Shown here: piece by piece, positions 7,242 to 13,306 of the stretch | Numbering within the stretch: the stretch's first letter is position 1 | How the letters are laid out: every line of letters begins with the position of its first letter | Origin: CAYLNK01 sp964384675 | GTDB lineage: Bacteria > Acidobacteriota > Thermoanaerobaculia > UBA5066 | Direction of reading: 5' to 3' | Assembly: GCA_964384675.1 (NCBI GenBank) | Contig: CAYLNK010000182.1 | Coordinates: 1 to 13,306, forward strand | DNA length: 13,306 nt | Position numbers and translations under genes: made by a program | Notes under the pieces: model-generated | The model's input: only the letters and a program-made list of their open reading frames with translations | Databases searched by the model: none | Told to the model about the DNA's origin: nothing

Positions 7242-9251
7242 GTGTCGGACACCCCGTCTCTGCAGGGCGATGCCCTCGTCGCGCTCTCCTGGCTCCGCGC
7301 CCGCGACCTCGACTGGCGGGTCGTCGACGGCGCGACGATCTTCGTGCGCCGCTTCCGGAACGCCACGTTCTTCCGCGAGCCGGAGCCGCGCGCCGCGGGC
7401 TGCCCCGAGTGGCTGGCCCGCAGCCGCGCGTCCTTCGCCGGGGCCGGCGAGGGAGGTCCCTTCGAGGTGTGCCTGCGCGACTTCGGCGACTCGTGGAGCG
7501 AGCCCAGGGAGACGTGGTTCACGATGGGACCGGCGCCCGACGAGGTCGCGGCACGCAAGGGCCTCTTCGTCCTCGCCTCCTCGCCTGACGAGCTCCTCGT
7601 CGTCGACTCGACGGGAGCCGACACCTCGATCCACCTGGTCACGCGGGCCCAGCTCGCGGACGAGGCCTTCGAGGGGATCCCGGGCGCCCGCCTGGTTTAC
7701 GGCTCCGACCTGGAGCTGTGGCAGAAGGTGCTGCGCCTCCGCGTCGACGGCGCCGTGATCGAGCCGCCCGAGCCGGTCGACCGCGAGTCGCTGGCGCGGA
7801 GGGCGGAGCCGGGCCTCGACCTCTCCGGCCAGGAGCTGGAAGAGGCGTCGCTGGACGCGTCGGACTTCACCGGCGGCAACCTGTGGCTCGCGAACCTGAA
7901 GAGCGCGTCCTTCGAGGGGACGACGCTGACGAGAGCGCGGATGGCGGGCGCGGACCTCCGGTACGCGCGGCTCGTCGGGACGCGGCTCGACGGCGCGGAC
8001 CTGAGAGGCGCCGATCTCTCGAGCGCGGACGCCACGCGCGCTCTCTTCATCGGCGCCGACCTGACCCGCGCGCGCCTCGACCACGCGACGTTGGAGGAGG
8101 CGGACCTCTCGGACGCGGCGCTGCCGGGCGCCGACCTGTCGGCGGCGAACGGGTCCCGGGCCTCCTTCGAGCGTGCGGACCTCACCGGAGCGTCGCTCAG
8201 GAACGCGAACCTCCGAGGGGCGCGCTTCACGGGCGCGCGTATGGTCAACGCGTCGCTCGACGGCGCGTACCTGGAGGGGACCGATCTCGCGGGGGTCGGG
8301 CTCGACGGCGTCACGTTCGCCGGGGCCGCCGTGTACGGCGTGCGGCTCGCCGGCGCGCGGCTGCGCGGCGCGAGCCTCCTCGGGATGAACCTGGAGGGAG
8401 CCGATCTCGCCGGTGCCGATCTCTCGGGCAGCGACCTCTCGGGGGCGCGCCTCTCGGCGGCGAACCTCGAGCGCGCGAACCTGACGGGCGCGAACCTCTC
8501 GGAGGCCGCGCTCGACGGCGCGCGGGCCGCCGGCGCCGTGCTCTCGGGGGCACGGCTCGTGAACGCGTCGGCGATCGACGCCGACCTCTCGGGGGCGGAT
8601 CTCTCGGGCGCGGCGCTGGACGGCGTCCGGATGTACCGCACGGACCTGTCGGGGGCCGACCTGTCGAGCACCACGTGGGCCGGCGCGCGGCTCCTTGGAG
8701 CGAACCTCTCCCGCGCCCGGCTGACGGGGGCCGATCTCGCCGACGCCGACCTCTCCGACGCGATCTTCGACGGGGTGGTGGGGCTCGAGCGGACGGTCGT
8801 CGAGGTGGAAACGGTCCCGTCGCCCGCCGCCGACGTCACGCCGCCGCGTCCGCTCCTCTCACCGTTCCTCAGGGTCGGCGAGCGCGACTGGGTGAACCTG
8901 GGGCTCGTCCTCCTGGTCAACGTGGGCGAGTCAGGTGACGGAGAGACCCTCTCGCTCGACGCGCCCGGGGACATAACGGTCCTGCGCCTGGTGGGCGTCG
9001 CCGCGCGCGACGCCCGCTTCCACCTCGAGGCCGTCGTTCCCGCCGAAGGCGTCGCGCTCCCGACGGCGCCGTCCTTCTTACGCGTCTCGGACCGGAGCTA
9101 CGTCAACCTCGAGCGGGTCGCCCGGATCTCGATCGGGGGGGAGGAGCCGCACATCGCGCGTCTCCTCGATCTCGACGGGACCCTCCTGCGACGCCTGGAA
9201 GGCGAGGAGGCGGGCGCGGTCGAGAGGTGGCTGGAGGCGAACGGCGCGTAG
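7242..9251 (+). CDS. pentapeptide-repeat protein with unknown N-domain and duplicated C-terminal module
   Basis: The product has 669 residues, starting at GTG 7242 with GGGAGG at 7232-7237. Residues 1-190 form a globular region that I do not recognise (LSWLRARDLDWRVVDGATIF near the start). Residues 192-512 are nearly unbroken A(D/N)LXX-type pentapeptide repeats (ADLSG, ANLRG, ADLSD and the like), about 64 units. That is enough for about 16 coils of a right-handed quadrilateral beta-helix. After a Pro-rich spacer, the C-terminus holds two similar units of about 60-70 residues, starting PFLRVGERDWVNL (541) and SFLRVSDRSYVNL (611). No signal peptide or membrane segment is present, so it is probably cytoplasmic. 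Some pentapeptide proteins mimic DNA and protect gyrase, but most have unknown roles, and nothing here singles out gyrase. The promoter region is shared with the divergent protease operon. Confidence 0.92.
   Translation: MSDTPSLQGDALVALSWLRARDLDWRVVDGATIFVRRFRNATFFREPEPRAAGCPEWLARSRASFAGAGEGGPFEVCLRDFGDSWSEPRETWFTMGPAPDEVAARKGLFVLASSPDELLVVDSTGADTSIHLVTRAQLADEAFEGIPGARLVYGSDLELWQKVLRLRVDGAVIEPPEPVDRESLARRAEPGLDLSGQELEEASLDASDFTGGNLWLANLKSASFEGTTLTRARMAGADLRYARLVGTRLDGADLRGADLSSADATRALFIGADLTRARLDHATLEEADLSDAALPGADLSAANGSRASFERADLTGASLRNANLRGARFTGARMVNASLDGAYLEGTDLAGVGLDGVTFAGAAVYGVRLAGARLRGASLLGMNLEGADLAGADLSGSDLSGARLSAANLERANLTGANLSEAALDGARAAGAVLSGARLVNASAIDADLSGADLSGAALDGVRMYRTDLSGADLSSTTWAGARLLGANLSRARLTGADLADADLSDAIFDGVVGLERTVVEVETVPSPAADVTPPRPLLSPFLRVGERDWVNLGLVLLVNVGESGDGETLSLDAPGDITVLRLVGVAARDARFHLEAVVPAEGVALPTAPSFLRVSDRSYVNLERVARISIGGEEPHIARLLDLDGTLLRRLEGEEAGAVERWLEANGA
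7815..8777 (+). repeat. 15-nt in-frame tandem repeat array encoding pentapeptides
   Basis: About 320 codons of degenerate 15-nt units (for example GCGGACCTCTCGGGC-like) encode the A(D/N)LXX repeats. Units are diverged at the nucleotide level, which argues for an old array rather than recent slippage expansion. Confidence 0.85.
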
Positions 9252-9666
9252 CCGTCTGATGGGTGCCAGCTGCAGCCGAGCGCCCCGACGTCGAGCCGGG
9301 AGGGGGGCGGGCCCGCAGCGACCGTCGAGCACGGGCGGGGCCCCGCTCGCGGGCGTCGCGAGGACGCGGGGACCAGGCTCGCCGTTGTTCGAAGCTCCCG
9401 GGGCCGAACGAACCTGGAGCGTGCTCCGACAGCGCTGGCCCCGAGGAGCGAGTTACGGCGAGCCCCCCGCGTCCGAAGCGCCGCACGCGGAAGCGGGTCG
9501 CCCGCGCGCAGCGGGAGCGAGGAGCCCGTCCCCCTTCCGGCGGATCGAAGGATCCACGTGACTCTCGTCAGGGCCCCCGCGGTCTCGGTTTGAGGCGAAG
9601 CGACGGCCGGCGCGATGGCGCGAGAAGCTCAGCCGCGAGCAAAGCGTGCGCGCCGGAAGGGCCGGG
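9252..9666. other. gene-poor 415-nt stretch with GC palindromes
   Basis: I see no convincing gene here. Open frames on both strands read as Arg/Pro/Gly/Ala-rich sequence with no motif, and none has a ribosome-binding site. The stretch contains perfect palindromes GCGGGCCCGC (9307-9316) and GCGGGGCCCCGC (9335-9346). It also contains a two-tier hairpin at 9399-9443 (outer stem CGGGGCC/GGCCCCG, inner GGAG/CTCC). It lies between the ends of two convergent transcripts, so the structures could terminate transcription; none is followed by a T tract. A decayed gene is also possible. Confidence 0.5.
9399..9443. terminator. possible two-tier hairpin between convergent genes
   Basis: The outer 7-bp stem CGGGGCC/GGCCCCG encloses an inner GGAG-CGTG-CTCC hairpin. 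It lies about 150 nt after the pentapeptide gene stop. With no U tract, it could be a terminator, a processing structure or chance in GC-rich DNA. Confidence 0.25.
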
Positions 9667-9750
9667 TCAGGCGCTCAGGGACGGAAGGCCTCGGTAGATC
9701 CCCGAGATCGGGATCTCCTTGCGCGGAGGCTCGGGCGGATCCGCTGTCAT
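9667..9750 (-). CDS. possible 27-residue ORF coupled to the oxidoreductase stop
   Basis: ATG 9748-9750 overlaps the stop codon of the molybdopterin oxidoreductase (ATGA), the classic arrangement for translational reinitiation. The peptide has 27 residues, starts MTADPPEPPRKE and continues IPISGIYRGLPSLSA. About four-fifths of its codons end in G or C, as real genes here do. I do not recognise it. It may be a genuine small protein, the start of a gene truncated by a frameshift, or chance. Confidence 0.3.
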   Translation of the reverse strand: MTADPPEPPRKEIPISGIYRGLPSLSA

Positions 9751-11690
9751 GCCGCGACGATCCTCACCCGGCAGTCCAGGTACGCGGCCCCCTCGCCGGC
9801 GTCCGTGGTTCGCGCTCGGATCAGAGCGTTCGCGCACGTCCCGCGGTCGAAGTGCCCCCCCTTCGGCACGATCACCACGTCGCGCCGCTGTGTCGCGTCC
9901 AGCTTCAGCCGGACGGCCAGCCGGCCGAGCGCGCTCTCCACGACCGCCGACGCGCCCTCGTCGAAGCCGGGCGCCGCGTCGGGGTGGCAGACCGCGACGA
10001 CGTGCTCCGGGACCGGGCCGGCCCACTGCGAGCTCTGGGCCTTCTCCGTGGAGCTGGAGAAGAGCCAGAGCGGGAAGCCCGGCTCCTCGGGCGGCGCCTG
10101 CGGAGCGGCGGCGACGAGCTGCATCCGGCCGGTCGCCGTGGGGAACTTCCGGTCGCGGAACAGCACGTCGCCGACGAGCGGGTTCCTCACCGACTCCTTC
10201 TCGAGCTTCTCGACCGTGACGCCCTTCGGCGCCACGCGCGAGAGGAGACGGCGCTTCCAGTCGCGCGCGCTGCCGGCCACCTTCGGCAGGATCCCGTTTC
10301 CGTTGGCGCCGGTCCGGGCGTCGATGACGGCCGCCAGCTTCTGGACGATCTCGAGGTCGGTGAAGACGCCGTCCGGCGGCCGCATCGCCGGCGTCGAGGC
10401 GCCGAGCCAGTGGTTCCCGTAGGCGCCGAGGAGGTCGTCGTCCTCGACCAGGGTCGCCGTCGGCAGGACGAGAGTGGCGCGCCGCGCGGTGTCGGTGAGG
10501 AACGAGTCGACGACCACGACGAACTCCCGCGTCTCGAAGGCCCGCGCGACGGTCGCCGCGTCCGGCAGCATCGCGACCGGGTTGCCGGCCGTGACCCACA
10601 CCGCCCGGATCGGCGGCTCGGTCGCGTCCAGGATCTCCTGCCCGAGGAGCGGCTCGCACAGCGTGCGGGGCCACTCCTTCCTCAGGAACGACGTGTCGAA
10701 CGCGCCGCGCCGCTTGAAATAGAACGACGAGCCGCCGCCCGGGATCCCTAGGTTCCCGCTCAGGGCAGAGAGGGCGTCGAGCGCGCGGACGATGCCCGAT
10801 CCGTTCATCCTCCGGCCCATCCCCCAGCCGACCTGGATGGAGCAGGGGCGATCGGCGAGGGCCGACGCGATCGCGTCGACGTCCTCGTGCGTCACGTCGG
10901 CGTCGCGCGTCCAGTCGTCCGGCGTCCGCGAGGTGGCGAGCGCGCGGAACGCGTCGAGGTGGTCGCAGTAGGTGGCGGCCCCGGGGTCGACGGCGCCGCG
11001 CTCGAAGAGGAGCGCCGCCGCCGCCATGGCGAGCGCGAAGTCGCCACCGGGGCGCGGCATCACGTACCGGTCTGCCAGGTTCCGGGAGGCGTGCCGCACC
11101 GGGTCGATCAGGATGACCTTCGCGCCGCGCTTCCTCGCCTCCGAGACGATCGGGATCAGGTGGACGTTCGAGACCTTCGGGTTCTTCCCCCAGAGGAGGA
11201 TGTGCTTCGCGTTGAGGAGGTCGAACGCGTCGTGCGACTCCTCCTCGCCGAAGTCGGTCTCCTGAGCCGCGTCGCCCGAGCCGGAGCAGATGTCGCCCCG
11301 CTTCACGGTGACCGGGCCGAGCAGCTCGAAGAAGTAGTCGACGACGGACTTCAGGAGGCCGAGGCTCCCGCCCGAGCGGTAGTGGAGGATCGCGGCGGGG
11401 CCCGATTCCTCGCGGATCCGCAGGAGCGTGCCGGCGGCCACGTCGAGCGCCTCGGCCCACGAGATCGGCGTCAGGACGCCGCCCGTGCGCACGAGCGGTG
11501 TCGTGAGCCGCGACGGGTCGTTCTGCTTCTCCGGGAAGTGCGACGTCCGGTAGCAGAGGAAGCCCTTCGTGATGGGGTGGTCCGGATCCCCCGCGAGCCG
11601 CACCAGGCGGCCGTCGTCGACGGTCGCGATCAGGCCGCAGGCATCGGGGCAGTCACGGTTGCAGACGGTGCGGTGCGTCTCGATCGCCAT
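9747..11690 (-). CDS. cytoplasmic molybdopterin-dependent [4Fe-4S] oxidoreductase
   Basis: The product has 647 residues of the BisC/DMSO-reductase superfamily. The N-terminus carries a [4Fe-4S] cluster motif: Cys10-x3-Cys14-x3-Cys18, then Cys46 in GFLCYRT. The molybdopterin domain follows, with ISWAEALD (76-83), a candidate molybdenum ligand Cys135 in KRGDICSGSG, WGKNPKVSNVH, and AVWVTAGNPVAMLPD. A C-terminal dinucleotide-binding domain starts near FPLWLFSSSTEKAQ. There is no twin-arginine leader, so it should act in the cytoplasm. The substrate cannot be told from sequence. Start ATG 11690 is directly before the cluster motif, with no clear ribosome-binding site; a TACGAT box lies just upstream (11696-11701). 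The dienelactone-hydrolase gene ends 41 nt upstream on the same strand, so the two may be co-transcribed. No electron-transfer or membrane subunit is next to it. Confidence 0.93.
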   Translation of the reverse strand: MAIETHRTVCNRDCPDACGLIATVDDGRLVRLAGDPDHPITKGFLCYRTSHFPEKQNDPSRLTTPLVRTGGVLTPISWAEALDVAAGTLLRIREESGPAAILHYRSGGSLGLLKSVVDYFFELLGPVTVKRGDICSGSGDAAQETDFGEEESHDAFDLLNAKHILLWGKNPKVSNVHLIPIVSEARKRGAKVILIDPVRHASRNLADRYVMPRPGGDFALAMAAAALLFERGAVDPGAATYCDHLDAFRALATSRTPDDWTRDADVTHEDVDAIASALADRPCSIQVGWGMGRRMNGSGIVRALDALSALSGNLGIPGGGSSFYFKRRGAFDTSFLRKEWPRTLCEPLLGQEILDATEPPIRAVWVTAGNPVAMLPDAATVARAFETREFVVVVDSFLTDTARRATLVLPTATLVEDDDLLGAYGNHWLGASTPAMRPPDGVFTDLEIVQKLAAVIDARTGANGNGILPKVAGSARDWKRRLLSRVAPKGVTVEKLEKESVRNPLVGDVLFRDRKFPTATGRMQLVAAAPQAPPEEPGFPLWLFSSSTEKAQSSQWAGPVPEHVVAVCHPDAAPGFDEGASAVVESALGRLAVRLKLDATQRRDVVIVPKGGHFDRGTCANALIRARTTDAGEGAAYLDCRVRIVAA

Positions 11691-11731
11691 GCCGCATCGT
11701 ACGTGGCAGCGCCCGGCGGGTTTCGGCGGGG

Positions 11732-12406
11732 CTAGACCAAGGACGCGCGGAAGAGGGCCAGGGTCCGCTTCCAGGCGTCCGCGGCCGAGGGCGGGTGGTG
11801 GACGGGCCGGGTGTCGTTGAAGAAGCCATGCCCCGCCCCGGGATAGATGACCGTCTCGACCTGCTTGCCCAGTCCCTTCAACTTCGCTTCCAGGGGCGCG
11901 GCCTCCGTCGCGGGGACGCCCTGGTCCTCGGCGCCGTAGATCAGGAGGATCGGGCCCGACAGCGACTCCCAGGCGAGCGGGACCTTCTTGAAGCCGCCGT
12001 AGAAGCTGACCGTGGCCCCGACCTTCGGATCGCGCGTGGCGGCGTACTGCGCGAGGGCTCCCCCCATGCAGAAGCCGACGACGCCGTAGGTCTTCGACGT
12101 GCAGCCCGGGAGCGACAGGAGGTGGCGGCCGGCCGCCTCGATCTCCGCGCCGGCCCGCTCCACGTCGAGCTCCATGAGGAGCCGGCCGGCAGCGTCCGGG
12201 GAGGTCGTCGTCTGGCCGTGGTACAGGTCGGGGGCGAGCGCGAGGAAGCCCTCCTTCGCGAAGCGCTCGGCGATGTCCTTGACGTGGGGGACGAGGCCCC
12301 ACCACTCCTGGATCACGACGACGGCGGGGCCTCTCCCGCCCGCCGGAGTCGCCAGCCAACCGTCGCCCGCCGTGCCGTTGCCGCCGAAGGAGACCGCTTC
12401 ACCCAT
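11732..12406 (-). CDS. dienelactone hydrolase family protein
   Basis: The product has 224 residues, normal for the family. It is an alpha/beta hydrolase with the Cys-Asp-His triad of dienelactone hydrolases: nucleophile Cys113 in VVGFCMGG, Asp161 in LIYGAEDQGVP, and His193 in YPGAGHGFF. The N-terminal IQEWWGL contributes Glu34, which in characterised members holds the Cys at rest. It probably opens a lactone or cleaves a small ester in the cytoplasm. The substrate is unknown, and no chlorocatechol-pathway gene is nearby. ATG 12406 is preceded by a weak GGGGGTG. It is likely transcribed with the oxidoreductase that follows after 41 nt. Confidence 0.93.
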   Translation of the reverse strand: MGEAVSFGGNGTAGDGWLATPAGGRGPAVVVIQEWWGLVPHVKDIAERFAKEGFLALAPDLYHGQTTTSPDAAGRLLMELDVERAGAEIEAAGRHLLSLPGCTSKTYGVVGFCMGGALAQYAATRDPKVGATVSFYGGFKKVPLAWESLSGPILLIYGAEDQGVPATEAAPLEAKLKGLGKQVETVIYPGAGHGFFNDTRPVHHPPSAADAWKRTLALFRASLV

Positions 12407-12460
12407 GCCGCACCCCCGGGGCCGATTCTGCCATCGGCCTTGCTACGATGCGGACCGGCG

Positions 12461-12775
12461 ATGCGGTGTCCGAAGTGCGGCGGCTACGACGTCCAGCGCT
12501 CACGCGCGAGGACGACCTCCGAGAAGATCGCTCGGTCCTTGCTCGGCTTCCACTACTACCGCTGCCACTCGTGCGGCCACCGGAAGTCGCTCTTCCGGCT
12601 CCCGCGGGGCCTCGTCAGCGTGGACATCGGGCGGATGTGGCGGAACGATCGCACGAGCTTCCTCGTGGTGACCGTCGTCCTCCTGGTCGTGACGATCTTC
12701 GTCTTGAGCCAGGGGATGGACGTCACGCTCGGACCGACGACGCCGAAGGGGACCCCCACACCGGTCCCGCCCTGA
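12461..12775 (+). CDS. small zinc-ribbon membrane protein
   Basis: The product has 104 residues. Two CxxC knuckles (Cys3-Cys6 in CPKCGGYDVQ and Cys35-Cys38 in YRCHSCGHR) form a zinc ribbon. A single membrane helix follows at about 66-83 (SFLVVTVVLLVVTIFVLS). The short tail is Thr/Pro-rich (PTTPKGTPTPVPP). The basic ribbon side predicts that the zinc domain faces the cytoplasm and the tail faces out. There is no ribosome-binding site. A TACGAT box at 12444-12449, 11 nt before the ATG, suggests a very short leader. The role is unknown. Its stop lies 1 nt from the stop of the convergent NTF2-like gene. Confidence 0.82.
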   Translation: MRCPKCGGYDVQRSRARTTSEKIARSLLGFHYYRCHSCGHRKSLFRLPRGLVSVDIGRMWRNDRTSFLVVTVVLLVVTIFVLSQGMDVTLGPTTPKGTPTPVPP

Positions 12776-12776
12776 G

Positions 12777-13306
12777 TCAGCCCCGTTTCCGGAACGCGAG
12801 GAAGCCGACGAGCAGGCCGACGGCGATGCCGCCGGCTCCGGCCAGCCAGAGGCCCTTCCTGGCGGAGGCCAGGAGCGGGTTGTCGAAGAGGTTCGTCGAG
12901 GCGTGGAAGCTCGCGATCTTCCAGACCCCCTCCTCGAGGACCAGCGTCGCGCTCCAGCGGCTCTTCAGGGAGAACTCGAGACCCGAAGTGAGCTTGAAGC
13001 CGTCGGTCGAGCTGCCGTAGGCGATGGCGGTGTCGCCGCCGTACAGCACGGAGAGCGTGTCGACCTCGGGCGCGACGGTGACCTTCTCCACGATCCGCGA
13101 CGGGCCCTTCATCATCCGGTCGTAGTACGCCTTGACGGCGGCGGGACCCCGGCAGACCTCGGCGTTCTGCCACGTCACCACGACCTCGCGGGCGAGGAGG
13201 GCGGTGAGCCGGTCGACGTCGCCCGCCGCGATCGCCTCCACGGCCTTCGTCTTGACGGCGCGGAGGGCGTCGTGCACGGCCGCGTCGGGCGCGGCCGCAG
13301 ACGCGT
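12777..13306 (-). CDS. membrane-anchored NTF2/SnoaL-like protein, 5' end beyond window
   Basis: The frame is open through the right edge, with upstream codons reading ASAAAPDAA, typical of the region after a signal peptide, so the true start is probably outside the window. A GTG at 13277 lacks a ribosome-binding site and is a poor start. The body is an NTF2-like fold: a helix (AVKTKAVEAIAAGDVDRLTA), REVVVTW, GPAAVKAYYDRMM, then strands ending LVLEEGVWKIASFHAS. The C-terminus is a membrane helix, GLWLAGAGGIAVGLLVGFLA, followed by FRKRG. That orientation predicts the folded domain outside the cytoplasm. Catalytic function cannot be assigned, because NTF2-like domains are often binding or calcium/ester-related modules of unknown ligand. 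Confidence 0.8.
   Translation of the reverse strand, partial: ASAAAPDAAVHDALRAVKTKAVEAIAAGDVDRLTALLAREVVVTWQNAEVCRGPAAVKAYYDRMMKGPSRIVEKVTVAPEVDTLSVLYGGDTAIAYGSSTDGFKLTSGLEFSLKSRWSATLVLEEGVWKIASFHASTNLFDNPLLASARKGLWLAGAGGIAVGLLVGFLAFRKRG

Noticed and set aside
7815..8777. Possible CRISPR array or phase-variable tandem repeat
   Set aside because: The 15-nt periodicity is the coding signature of pentapeptide repeats; units are diverged and there are no spacers or long identical units.
7697..8974. Minus-strand Ser/Arg/Ala repeat protein opposite the pentapeptide array
   Set aside because: It is the periodic antisense image of the 15-nt repeats and has no independent start signal.
9263..9697. 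Plus-strand open frame in the gene-poor stretch
   Set aside because: It has no ribosome-binding site and no recognisable motif, its composition is Arg/Gly-rich, and it runs across the opposite-strand 27-codon frame.
9707..9727. Inverted repeat GATCCC…GGGATC near the end of the oxidoreductase transcript
   Set aside because: It falls inside the candidate 27-codon frame, where the codons for Ile-Pro-Ile-Ser-Gly-Ile generate it, and no U tract follows.
11600..11690. Twin-arginine export signal on the molybdoenzyme
   Set aside because: The N-terminus starts directly at the iron-sulfur cysteines with no RR motif or hydrophobic leader.

Overview
The window is about 13.3 kb of very GC-rich bacterial DNA (roughly 70% G+C, with strong G/C preference at third codon positions). 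There are no rRNA, tRNA or CRISPR signals and no transposase. The secreted-protein style (choice-of-anchor and putative-Ig modules, a C-terminal 'CRIVDTR…DIVGYF' domain, a PA-domain zinc protease) together with a CHAT protein suggests a soil or sediment Acidobacteriota-like organism, perhaps Thermoanaerobaculia; Myxococcota is an alternative. This placement is inference from protein style only.

Layout. (1) 1-2580, minus: the 5' 860 codons of a large gene that runs off the left edge. It joins a lipase-like alpha/beta-hydrolase domain to a C-terminal CHAT (caspase-like) protease domain, each with a complete visible catalytic set. (2) 2621-3379, plus: a membrane YdcF/ElyC-type DUF218 protein, divergent from the CHAT gene across a very short control region. 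A strong hairpin at 3385-3410 separates it from the next block. (3) 7117 down to 3419, minus: a tight three-gene operon of exported proteins. The order is a small Sec-exported protein, a zinc metalloprotease with a PA domain between its zinc ligands, and a multidomain Ig-like/choice-of-anchor protein; consecutive genes overlap by 11 nt and 1 nt. (4) 7242-9251, plus: a pentapeptide-repeat beta-helix protein with an unknown N-terminal domain and a C-terminal module that looks duplicated. (5) 9252-9666: a gene-poor stretch holding GC-rich palindromes. (6) 12406 down to 9667, minus: a dienelactone-hydrolase-family protein, a cytoplasmic molybdopterin/[4Fe-4S] oxidoreductase, and a possible 27-residue ORF coupled to its stop codon. 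(7) 12461-12775, plus: a small zinc-ribbon membrane protein. (8) 12777-13306, minus: an NTF2/SnoaL-like domain with a C-terminal membrane anchor, whose start lies beyond the right edge.

How the genes may work together. The 3419-7117 operon makes the clearest functional unit: three exported proteins, one of them a protease, that are probably co-translated and deployed outside the cytoplasm. The CHAT-hydrolase fusion is the most provocative gene. CHAT proteases act in programmed responses elsewhere, and here the protease is physically joined to a predicted esterase/lipase domain that could be its effector or its regulated partner. The remaining genes look like ordinary accessory or metabolic functions.
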